Below, one piece after another: positions 5,857 to 11,908 of a stretch of 11,908 bases of DNA (the first letter of the stretch is position 1; each line of letters begins with the position of its first letter). Source of the stretch: Anaerolineae bacterium (GTDB lineage Bacteria; Chloroflexota; Anaerolineae; 4572-78; J111); the NCBI GenBank assembly GCA_020433835.1, contig JAGRBY010000076.1, forward strand, positions 1 to 11,908. The letters are read 5' to 3'. The notes under the pieces were generated by a model. The model worked only from the letters and a program-made list of their open reading frames with translations. It made no database searches and was not told where the DNA came from. Made by a program: the position numbers and the translations under genes.

Positions 5857-6612
5857 ATGAATATCCTAACGCGTAAAGATATAGAAAAAATTATTCGTGT
5901 GGCCCAAGAAAAAAACGAAGCTCCCAGCCTGGTTGAAGTCAGACTCCGCAAAGCATATCTAAGTGGCATTGATCTATCGGAAGCGGATCTAACCGCTGCA
6001 GATTTGAGCGAGACTGATTTGAGCCGTGCCAAATTAGATAAAGCGATCTTAAACAGTGCTATTTTAAGTGAAACCAACTTAAGCGAAGCCATTTTACAGC
6101 AGGCAGATCTACGTGGTGCTAATCTAGGTGATGCCGATTTTCGCGGTGCCGATCTAAGAGAAGTTAATTTAAGTCGCGCTAACTGCAAACGAGCCATTCT
6201 TAGCGAGGTAGACATGCGAAATGCCACCCTCAACACGGCCAACCTTAGCGAAGCCAACTTAAGCCGGGCTAACCTGCGTAAGTCGGAAATTAGCGGCTCT
6301 TATCTCAATAACGCTAATTTAATTATGGTCGATTTAAGCCAAGCTGACCTGCGTTGGGCTAACTTTACCGGTGCCAATCTGACTATGTCCGATTTAAGTG
6401 GGGCACAACTACGCTGGGCCGACCTTACCAATGCCGACCTGACCCGCGTTGATTTGAGTAAAGCTGACCTGCGTTGGGTTAGGCTCCATGGAGCCGATCT
6501 AACCGGAGCCGATCTGAGCCAAACGAATCTCAGTGAGGCCCGCTGTAATGCAGCCACCAAATGGCCGCAAGATCTCGACCCCAGCGAGTTTGGTGTAACT
6601 GTAGAAGATTAA
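5857..6612 (+). CDS. Pentapeptide-repeat protein
   Basis: This is a 251-residue protein. After an N-terminal segment of about 30 residues (MNILTRKDIEKII...), it consists of A(D/N)Lxx pentapeptides from about residue 33 to 228, such as LSEADLTAADLSETDLS. Such repeats fold as a right-handed square beta-helix with four pentapeptides (20 residues) per coil, so about ten coils are expected. Trp167, Trp187 and Trp207 recur in LRW at exactly one-coil spacing and would stack on one face. No enzymatic domain, signal peptide or membrane segment is seen. The family includes DNA-gyrase-protecting DNA mimics, but most members have no known function and none is assigned here. The ATG is preceded only by a weak GAGAAAG. 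The stop codon overlaps that of the convergent dehydratase gene. Confidence 0.92.
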   Translation: MNILTRKDIEKIIRVAQEKNEAPSLVEVRLRKAYLSGIDLSEADLTAADLSETDLSRAKLDKAILNSAILSETNLSEAILQQADLRGANLGDADFRGADLREVNLSRANCKRAILSEVDMRNATLNTANLSEANLSRANLRKSEISGSYLNNANLIMVDLSQADLRWANFTGANLTMSDLSGAQLRWADLTNADLTRVDLSKADLRWVRLHGADLTGADLSQTNLSEARCNAATKWPQDLDPSEFGVTVED

Positions 6613-7589
6613 GCGTTGACCTGCTGAAGCTGATTGGCAAAACCGACCACATCGATGTTGCTGCCGCACACAATTACGCCAACCCGTTTGCCGCGCAATC
6701 TTTCCAGCAATGGACCACATAAAGCCGCTGTTGCGGCTGCACCGGCCGGTTCAACGGCCAGCTTAACGCCTTGAAAAATCAAGGCCATCGCCCGACGCAT
6801 AGCATCGTCGCTAATTAAAACCAGATCATCCACATGATGCCGACACAGTTCAAAACTGTACGGCTCAGCCCGTGGTGCGCCCAGACTGTCGGCGATGGTT
6901 CGCACTTTATCGATAGCCTGCGGTTTACCGGCAGCAAAACTGCGATGCATACTATCGGCTCCCTCCGGCTCCACGCCAAAAACCTGACATGTCGGTTGCA
7001 GCAGCTTAACGGCCGTCGAAATGCCCGCGCACAATCCTCCCCCGCCAATCGGCACAATGACCGCATCAAGATCAGACACCTGACGACACAGTTCCAACCC
7101 CACCGTCGCTGTGCCCAACGCTGTCAGCGGCCCTTCATAGGGATGCACAAAGGTACGCTCTTCTTCAGCTTCAATCTGTCTGACGCGATCAAAGGCCTCG
7201 TGCACCCCATCAACCAAGATCACCTCGCCCCCATAAGCCCGGCAAGCCGCCACCCGCGCCGGATTAGCCGAGCTAACCATCACCACTTTGGCCGTTGCCC
7301 CTACCTGCTGGGCCGCATAGGCAACCGCGATAGCGTGGTTACCAGCACTCACCGCCGTTACCCCGCGTTCAAGAGCCGCCCTATCCAGATCGAGCATCAC
7401 CCGCAGCGCACCGCGTGGCTTAAATGTGCCGGTATGCTGAAAAAGCTCCAACTTCAAAAAAACTTCCGTTTCGCCACCCATGGCCTCAGTCAGTTCTCGA
7501 TTACGCCAGCGCCAGACCGGCGTTTCTACAACATACTTGTCGATGCGTTCGCGTGTATCTTGGATGTCCGCCAATGTTGGTTTGTGCAT
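6609..7589 (-). CDS. PLP-dependent threonine/serine dehydratase family enzyme
   Basis: This is a 326-residue fold-type II PLP enzyme. Visible signatures are Lys57 in TGTFKPRGA, which forms the Schiff base with PLP; SAGNHA at 81-86; the phosphate-binding GGGG loop at 182-185 (PIGGGGLCAG); and CGSN at 308-311 near the pyridine nitrogen. The length matches the short catabolic threonine dehydratases and serine racemase-like proteins. The C-terminal ACT-like regulatory domain of biosynthetic IlvA is absent. The likely reaction is deamination of threonine or serine to the 2-oxo acid, but relatives act on other hydroxy-amino acids, so the substrate is open. The ATG has a good Shine-Dalgarno sequence (GGGAG on the minus strand, 7 nt upstream). 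The start lies 27 nt from a perfect 26-bp palindrome. The gene is convergent with the pentapeptide gene and divergent from the glycosidase gene. Confidence 0.92.
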   Translation of the reverse strand: MHKPTLADIQDTRERIDKYVVETPVWRWRNRELTEAMGGETEVFLKLELFQHTGTFKPRGALRVMLDLDRAALERGVTAVSAGNHAIAVAYAAQQVGATAKVVMVSSANPARVAACRAYGGEVILVDGVHEAFDRVRQIEAEEERTFVHPYEGPLTALGTATVGLELCRQVSDLDAVIVPIGGGGLCAGISTAVKLLQPTCQVFGVEPEGADSMHRSFAAGKPQAIDKVRTIADSLGAPRAEPYSFELCRHHVDDLVLISDDAMRRAMALIFQGVKLAVEPAGAAATAALCGPLLERLRGKRVGVIVCGSNIDVVGFANQLQQVNA

Positions 7590-7616
7590 TTCGTTACTCC
7601 CTTGAAAATAGGTTTA

Positions 7617-7642
7617 GTAGGACAAACTTAAGTTTGTCCTAC
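7617..7642. repeat. Perfect 26-bp palindrome
   Basis: GTAGGACAAACTT (7617-7629) is followed directly by its exact reverse complement AAGTTTGTCCTAC (7630-7642), with no spacer. It lies 27 nt upstream of the dehydratase start codon and forms one end of the interspersed repeat. It could be a dimeric-regulator operator, a cruciform or RNA hairpin, or the terminal part of a palindromic repeat element. Confidence 0.85.
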
Positions 7643-7689
7643 GGTAAGTTTCATTCTCGTTGTCGTCTCAACCGAGACTGTCATACTCC
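7628..7689. repeat. Interspersed repeat, copy 2
   Basis: This copy aligns ungapped with window positions 1-62 (51 of 62 bases identical by my count). It includes the right half of the 26-bp palindrome and the hairpin GTCTC-AACC-GAGAC (7665-7678) at the same offset as in copy 1. The palindrome and stem are better conserved than the sequence between them. Confidence 0.75.
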
Positions 7690-7710
7690 CTAAAAATAGC
7701 CGTCTGGAGC

Positions 7711-7728
7711 GTCAAAGTAAACTTTGAC
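7711..7728. repeat. 18-bp palindrome (second of three related)
   Basis: GTCAAAGT and ACTTTGAC flank a central AA. The plan, six-base outer arms (GTCAAA/TTTGAC) around a six-base centre, is shared with 7621-7638 and 7741-7758. It starts 90 bp after the first core palindrome and 30 bp before the third. Confidence 0.8.
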
Positions 7729-7740
7729 AGACCTATGAAT

Positions 7741-7758
7741 GACAAAGCAAGCTTTGTC
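7741..7758. repeat. 18-bp palindrome (third of three related)
   Basis: GACAAAGC and GCTTTGTC flank a central AA. The outer arms GACAAA/TTTGTC are identical to the core of the 26-bp palindrome. Together with 7711-7728 it is embraced by a wider inverted repeat: GGAGCGTCAAAG (7707-7718) against CTTTGTCGCTCC (7752-7763), with one mismatch. Confidence 0.8.
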
Positions 7759-7838
7759 GCTCCGACAAATTCCGCCTTGATATCATCCACTAGAGACGGT
7801 TGCATTCCTCAGAAAACGGTGGTAAGTTACCCAGCCAG

Positions 7839-10800
7839 ATGATGAAACAACGATTATACACTGTATACAACAAAAAGTCTCTATCGAAAATAGGCGCTAT
7901 CCTGGTTCTTTTCTTTCTTACAGCCCGATCTCTGGCCGCGCAAACGCCCGATGCCGCCCCCTCGCCACAACCTGACACCACCGTCGCGCCCAATACGCTG
8001 CCCATCGGCTTTCATATCGGCCAAGGTGACTCGACCCATATGGAGGCTGTGCGCCGCGCCGGTGGCACCTTTGCCGTGATTGTATTCAGTTGGGCCGATA
8101 TCGAACCGGAGCCGAATTACCTTTATTGGGAAAAGCCCGATGCCGCCCTCCGCGCCGCCGAATTCTATGGCATCGACCTTATTGCCCGCATCGATCAGCC
8201 GCCGGATTGGGCACTCGATGCCGGCACGCCGACGCCCTGGAACCTTGACGCTTACGCCGCCTTTGCCCGCCGCGTGGCCGAGCGCTATGGCAATCGATTG
8301 GCCGGAGTCGCCATTTGGAACGAACCAAACCTCAGCCAAGAGTGGCACGACCAGCCACCCGATGCCGCTGCCTACGCCGAGATGCTGAAAGCCAGCTATC
8401 CGGCAATCAAGGCAGTTGCCCCCGATCTGCCGGTGCTGCTCGGTGCCCTGGCCTCCACCGAAGGCGAGGGTGATTGGGCCATCAACGATTTGGATTATTT
8501 GCAAACCCTTTACACCGCCGGAGCCGGAGCTTATTTCGATATTTTCACCGCCCACGCCTACGGTTTCGGTCGCCCGCCCGACGATGCCCCGGAAAAGTTT
8601 CGCCCCAACTTCCGGCGGCTGGAACTGCTTCACGACATCATGAGCGCCAACGGCGACGGCGATAAACCGGTGTGGGTGACCGAAATGGGCTGGCTAACCT
8701 GGACCGACAACCCCAAACACGCGTGGCAAGTGGTCACACCCGAACTACAAGCCCAATACACCCTTCAGGCCATCGACTATGCCCAAACCCACTATCCCTG
8801 GCTGCATCGTCTCGGTATTTGGCAGCTCAACACCCAGGGCGACACCTACGGCTACGGCATCTGGCACGGCCCCGACGACATCTCCCTCACCTACCAGGCT
8901 CTCGTCGATACCTGCCCAACCCACAGCCCCCTCTGCCACCTCGACCCCACCCAATCTCCCAATCTCCAATCTCCAGTCTCCAATCTCCAGTCTTCCATTC
9001 CCATCCTCGCCGCCGACACGCCTATCCGCCTGGGCGACCGAGGCACGCTCTACCCCCATTGGGTTCACCTCTATCGCGGTGGGCGCAACTTTAGCCCCGA
9101 CTGGCAAGGCGAATTTTTCCTTACCGCCGACCAATCTACGCAAAGCTACGATTTGCTATTGGAAACCATGCAAATCGATCAACCGGCCGACAGCCTGACC
9201 ATCAACGACATGGAAATCGGCATGCTGCACGTTCGGCCTCGCCCCGACCCGACCAGCACCTGGGTTACACAGCGATTTAGCCTGCCGCCCAACCTTCTCA
9301 AACCGGGCGTCAACATTGTCACGATAGCCGTTGGCCCGCGTAATCCGGCCCGGCAGTATCTCGGTGCGCGTTGGGAAAATATGGAGTTTCGTCACATTAG
9401 GCTGGTACCAGCCAACACCAACCCCCTCTCTATTTTGCCTGAGTGGCAGCCGCAGCCCTCACCCAGCGGCTGGAGCGAGACCAACCGCCTGCGGCGCGGG
9501 CCGGGCGATGAACTATGGCTGCTGGGACTTCACCCCGGTCAGCTGTGGCAAGTAACCACAACGGTGGCACCAGATCAAAACATCGAGCCGACCCCGGAGA
9601 GCCAGGCCTTCAAACCACTTGAAGATGCGTCACCCGACAGCGGGCGGTCGCTGGCTTCGCCCCCCGAAATCACTCTCGAAAACAGGGCCGGTGACCGAGC
9701 CGATCTTGTCTTCAACGATCTGCTGTCATTGCCGCAGGGTCAACTGGCGGCTACGCAGCGCGGTCTGTTCTGGCGCAGCGATGATACCTGGCAGCCGGTC
9801 GACGGTGCGCCGGATGATTACGCCTACGTGGTGATCGAAGCCAATCAGCGTATCTATGCCGGTTTTGAACGCGAAGGGCTGTGGTCATCGCCGGGACTGA
9901 CCGGCCCCTGGCAGCACAGCGGCCTCGATGCCGCACCCATCACCGATTTAGTCACGGCCCGTTATACCCTGCCCAATCGCGCCACGCCGGTTGATCGACT
10001 CTACGCCACCACCGCCACCGAAGTTTTTGTCAACAACGGCCTCGACGCAACCTGGCTGCCGTTCCCACTGCCCGCGCTATCGGATGAAGCAATGGACGAA
10101 GCCGGCGAGAGCAACAGCGACAAACTCAAGCCCCGTCTCTTTGTAACGGAGAGCGGCGATGTAGTAGCTCGTAACCAAGATCGTCTCTGGCGGCAGGGCA
10201 ATTTGGGCTGGGGGTTGTTTGGCCCGGACAAGCTGGCCGGTAAACTGTTTAGCCTGGTCAACTGCTGCCGGTCCGGTCAGGCCATTGTCGGCAGTAATGA
10301 CGCCGGATTGTGGCAGCTGACATCTTCCGGCGACTGGACTCGACTCGATGGAGACGACTTTTTCAGCACCACCGACGCCACCGAATTGGTTCAAATCGAC
10401 GCTACGCTCTATGCAGCCGGTGATTTGGGGCTGTTCTACAGTCGGGATGGCGGACACGCCTGGCGCAAGGTCGATGGCCTGCCCGCCACCATCACCGATT
10501 TAATCATCGACCCCGACACCCCCGCCAACCGCATCGCCGCCACACCGGCGGGCTTATACCGCAGCCGCGATACCGGTCACACCTGGGAGGCGGTCAGTCC
10601 ACCGTGGACCATTTGGAATTTGGCGCTTGGCCCGCAGGGGCGGCTGTTTGCCGGTCGCAGCAACGGCCTGGTGTGGAGCGATGATTGGGGCGAGGCCAAT
10701 AGTGAATGGCACGCCGCCGAAGATATGAAGAAAGTTTACATTCTGAGCGTCAATCCCCATCCGGTTGAGGCCGATACCGTGTGGACAGGAACCTGGGGCA

Positions 10801-11402
10801 ACAACATTGGCGTGAGCAGCGACGGCGGACGGCATCTGGCTCCATTGCACAACGGGTTGGAAACACTGAGCGGTCTCGATTTAATCTGGCATCCCACGCC
10901 GGGTCAAGTTACATTAGCCACGTTCGAAGGCTTATACCGCACCGATGACGGCGGCCAGAGTTGGTTCAAACTGCCCGGCCCGCTGGCACAACAAACCGTC
11001 TACAGCCTGCTCCAAACCGACGACGGCACCATCTGGGCCGGAGCGACCGACGGCTTGTGGCGCAGCCAAGATTATGGCGTCACCTGGACGCCGATCGAAG
11101 CCTTACCGCAAACCGCCGTCATCCGCCTGGATCGATTGCCTGTACCGCCACCTTCACCCTCGCTAAATCCGCCCTTTGTCTTTCAGCCTACCGAAGCCCA
11201 ACTTTACCGGCTCCGCGAATGGCTCTGGGCCGGTACCGAAGGCGCGGGTCTGTGGCTCAGCCAAGACAACGGCGACACCTGGCAGTTCGCCGGGTTGCCG
11301 GAGCGAACAATCTACAACGTCATCTTTGATCCACTCCTGCCGGATCATCTCGTGGCAGCGACAGATCGAGGAATTTTTGCGGTGGCAGTAAAACAGGATT
11401 AG
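7839..11402 (+). CDS. Secreted clan GH-A glycoside hydrolase fused to an Asp-box (BNR/sialidase-type) beta-propeller
   Basis: From the ATG at 7839 the protein is 1187 residues. Residues 1-35 form a Sec signal peptide ([18 protein letters not shown]). Residues about 50-370 form a clan GH-A TIM barrel of the GH5/GH39 cellulase-like kind: the acid/base is Glu162 in IWNEPN and the nucleophile Glu282 in WVTEMGW. A low-complexity linker follows (encoded at 8952-8994), then a beta-rich, jelly-roll-like region (about 385-540). The C-terminal half carries Asp-boxes (S/T-x-D-x-G-x-T/S-W, some degenerate) near residues 868, 909, 947, 993, 1035, 1076 and 1141, about 40 residues apart, as in BNR/Vps10-like propellers. 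It probably cleaves or binds a polysaccharide outside the cell; the substrate and exact family are open. A TTG at 7800 extends the frame but lies before a signal peptide that begins naturally at 7839 or 7842. GC content is visibly higher than in the upstream genes. Confidence 0.88.
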   Translation: MMKQRLYTVYNKKSLSKIGAILVLFFLTARSLAAQTPDAAPSPQPDTTVAPNTLPIGFHIGQGDSTHMEAVRRAGGTFAVIVFSWADIEPEPNYLYWEKPDAALRAAEFYGIDLIARIDQPPDWALDAGTPTPWNLDAYAAFARRVAERYGNRLAGVAIWNEPNLSQEWHDQPPDAAAYAEMLKASYPAIKAVAPDLPVLLGALASTEGEGDWAINDLDYLQTLYTAGAGAYFDIFTAHAYGFGRPPDDAPEKFRPNFRRLELLHDIMSANGDGDKPVWVTEMGWLTWTDNPKHAWQVVTPELQAQYTLQAIDYAQTHYPWLHRLGIWQLNTQGDTYGYGIWHGPDDISLTYQALVDTCPTHSPLCHLDPTQSPNLQSPVSNLQSSIPILAADTPIRLGDRGTLYPHWVHLYRGGRNFSPDWQGEFFLTADQSTQSYDLLLETMQIDQPADSLTINDMEIGMLHVRPRPDPTSTWVTQRFSLPPNLLKPGVNIVTIAVGPRNPARQYLGARWENMEFRHIRLVPANTNPLSILPEWQPQPSPSGWSETNRLRRGPGDELWLLGLHPGQLWQVTTTVAPDQNIEPTPESQAFKPLEDASPDSGRSLASPPEITLENRAGDRADLVFNDLLSLPQGQLAATQRGLFWRSDDTWQPVDGAPDDYAYVVIEANQRIYAGFEREGLWSSPGLTGPWQHSGLDAAPITDLVTARYTLPNRATPVDRLYATTATEVFVNNGLDATWLPFPLPALSDEAMDEAGESNSDKLKPRLFVTESGDVVARNQDRLWRQGNLGWGLFGPDKLAGKLFSLVNCCRSGQAIVGSNDAGLWQLTSSGDWTRLDGDDFFSTTDATELVQIDATLYAAGDLGLFYSRDGGHAWRKVDGLPATITDLIIDPDTPANRIAATPAGLYRSRDTGHTWEAVSPPWTIWNLALGPQGRLFAGRSNGLVWSDDWGEANSEWHAAEDMKKVYILSVNPHPVEADTVWTGTWGNNIGVSSDGGRHLAPLHNGLETLSGLDLIWHPTPGQVTLATFEGLYRTDDGGQSWFKLPGPLAQQTVYSLLQTDDGTIWAGATDGLWRSQDYGVTWTPIEALPQTAVIRLDRLPVPPPSPSLNPPFVFQPTEAQLYRLREWLWAGTEGAGLWLSQDNGDTWQFAGLPERTIYNVIFDPLLPDHLVAATDRGIFAVAVKQD
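8952..8994. repeat. In-frame heptamer tandem repeat (CAATCTC/CAGTCTC) inside the glycosidase gene
   Basis: CAATCTC at 8952 is followed, after one extra C, by CAATCTC, CAATCTC, CAGTCTC, CAATCTC and CAGTCTT at exact 7-nt steps. Three heptamers make 21 nt, so the encoded peptide repeats every seven residues ([14 protein letters not shown]). It lies in the linker between the glycosidase barrel and the next domain, where length change would be tolerated. Confidence 0.85.
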
Positions 11403-11620
11403 CCGGAGGTGCAGATTTTGGATTAATTCAATCCGTTAATCCCACGTATCGGCGATTTCTCTTGACGCTCATCGGGGCACGCTATAAAAGGATATGAACG
11501 CTTACATCGCGTCTCTACGTCGATCATCAGGGTTAGTTTGTTTAGATAAGGAGAAATAGAATTGACGCTAATCCTGGTTAGCGGGCATACCAAAATAGAC
11601 TTTTTTAACAGTAGAGGGAA
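11403..11620. other. 218-nt intergenic region after the glycosidase gene
   Basis: No convincing gene is seen. It contains a 7-bp hairpin (11420-11442), a promoter-like pair TTGACG (11462-11467) and TATAAA (11483-11488) with a short 15-nt spacer, a Shine-Dalgarno-like AAGGAGA (11548-11554), and a 6-bp hairpin CGCTAA/TTAGCG (11566-11571, 11578-11583). The last lies just beyond the stop of the minus-strand gene and could help end its transcript. Confidence 0.5.
11420..11442 (+). terminator. Hairpin downstream of the glycosidase gene
   Basis: GGATTAA (11420-11426) and TTAATCC (11436-11442) are perfectly complementary over 7 bp with a 9-nt loop, starting 18 nt after the stop codon. No T-run follows, so it may be a mRNA 3'-end structure, not a classical intrinsic terminator. 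Confidence 0.3.
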
Positions 11621-11908
11621 TCAAGATAAGGAAAGTAAAGTTTGCTCAACTTCCTCAATCAAAAAAGGTAAATTGGGAGCAGTAAATGTAAGATCAGGTG
11701 CAGGAATACGGTTTCGTTTAATGTTAGGGTGGATATGTTTATGATGAGGATGGGTTGAGGCTAACGATGGATCATTCGGGTGAGGAAAGGAATCATACCA
11801 ATATAACTTGTCCTTGCCCGGATATGATGCTTTACAGTATTCTTCTGCCTGTGGCAAGGCATCAATTGTGGTTTGGCTCTGCGTAACCTCATATCCATAA
11901 CCTTCAAT
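11621..11908 (-). CDS. TumE/DUF6516-family putative toxin, N-terminus outside the window
   Basis: The minus-strand frame is open from the window edge to a TGA at 11621-11623, giving 95 visible residues that begin [22 protein letters not shown] at 11857 is not needed as a start because the frame continues through it to the edge. The C-terminal half carries the recognisable pattern [20 protein letters not shown], then [17 protein letters not shown] and [15 protein letters not shown] associate this with the DUF6516 family, some members of which are named TumE toxins of type II toxin-antitoxin pairs. The assignment is from memory of the motif. No partner gene is visible on its downstream side within the window. 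Any antitoxin would have to lie upstream, beyond position 11908, or the gene is an orphan. Confidence 0.75.
   Translation of the reverse strand: MEGYGYEVTQSQTTIDALPQAEEYCKASYPGKDKLYWYDSFPHPNDPSLASTHPHHKHIHPNIKRNRIPAPDLTFTAPNLPFLIEEVEQTLLSLS

Larger units (their letters stand above)
7590..7838. other. Divergent intergenic region rich in palindromes
   Basis: This 249-nt spacer separates the dehydratase (minus) from the glycosidase (plus) and contains no gene. It holds the 26-bp palindrome, the second copy of the interspersed repeat and two more 18-bp palindromes, so both genes' upstream regions lie largely within repeat sequence. TTGACA at 7724-7729 is a perfect -35 hexamer on the + strand, but I see no good -10 at the right spacing. 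Confidence 0.6.

Noticed and set aside
5796..6257. Long minus-strand open frame opposite the pentapeptide gene
   Set aside because: It is the complement of periodic A(D/N)Lxx codons, which gives an artificial Ser/Arg/Leu-rich repeat; the + strand frame is clearly the gene.
6834..7631. 265-codon + strand open frame opposite the dehydratase
   Set aside because: The minus-strand frame has complete PLP-enzyme motifs; this one has no domain character and runs into the palindrome.
7800..7838. TTG at 7800 as start of the glycosidase
   Set aside because: It would place 13 polar residues before a signal peptide that starts well at ATG 7839 or 7842. No better Shine-Dalgarno sequence supports it.
7881..8633. 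Long minus-strand frame inside the glycosidase gene
   Set aside because: A shadow of GC-rich coding sequence; the + strand carries the catalytic motifs.
8952..8994. CRISPR-like array
   Set aside because: Units are 7 nt and directly adjacent, with no spacers, and lie within an open reading frame.
11562..11744. 60-codon + strand frame with a TTG start and a good AAGGAGA ahead of it
   Set aside because: It is antisense to a frame with a recognisable conserved family pattern and its own translation shows no domain character. The expression signals are kept as a finding, not the protein.

Overview
The window looks like chromosomal DNA from a Chloroflexota bacterium (Anaerolineae/Caldilineae-like). 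This is an inference from protein style, not a database match. The signs are a secreted protein ending in YLPLIIK, Thr/Pro-rich extracytoplasmic linkers, a Tat-type N-terminus of the form SRREALK...PHAQ, a very long glycosidase/Asp-box fusion, and interspersed palindromic and heptamer repeats. There is no phage, IS transposase, CRISPR array, rRNA or recognisable tRNA.

Layout. Positions 1-397 are non-coding and AT-rich; they start inside an interspersed repeat and contain a 65-nt nested hairpin. Two exported-protein genes follow on the + strand: a Tat-type von Willebrand A (VWA) protein (398-1210) and a CBM9/DOMON-like plus DNRLRE surface protein (1447-3204). A 309-nt spacer (3205-3513) holds hairpins and a probable promoter. 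It leads into selD (3514-4566), followed 16 nt later by a membrane-anchored HtrA-like serine protease (4583-5719). A pentapeptide-repeat protein (5857-6612) converges on a PLP-dependent threonine/serine dehydratase (7589-6609, minus); their two stop codons share one TTAA. The dehydratase diverges from a giant secreted glycoside hydrolase with an Asp-box propeller (7839-11402, +). The spacer between these two holds the second copy of the interspersed repeat and three related 18-bp palindromes. The window ends inside a minus-strand gene for a TumE/DUF6516-type putative toxin.

Main observation. The selD gene is a selenoprotein gene. Its real start is a GTG at 3514 with a strong Shine-Dalgarno sequence. 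An in-frame TGA at 3562-3564 falls exactly at residue 17, the catalytic Cys position of E. coli SelD. Ordinary gene calling would start at the ATG at 3574 and lose the catalytic N-terminus. The organism should therefore carry selA, selB and selC elsewhere. The UGA lies in the loop of a perfect 6-bp hairpin, directly followed by a second hairpin, and the active site reads C-A-G-U.

The genes do not form one pathway. selD and the protease are probably co-transcribed. The VWA, DNRLRE and glycosidase genes encode cell-surface or exported functions. The rest are housekeeping genes or genes of unknown role. Other points of interest are the repeat family, an in-frame heptamer repeat inside the glycosidase linker that recurs in reverse complement in an intergenic region, and a Trp ladder at exact 60-nt period in the pentapeptide protein.
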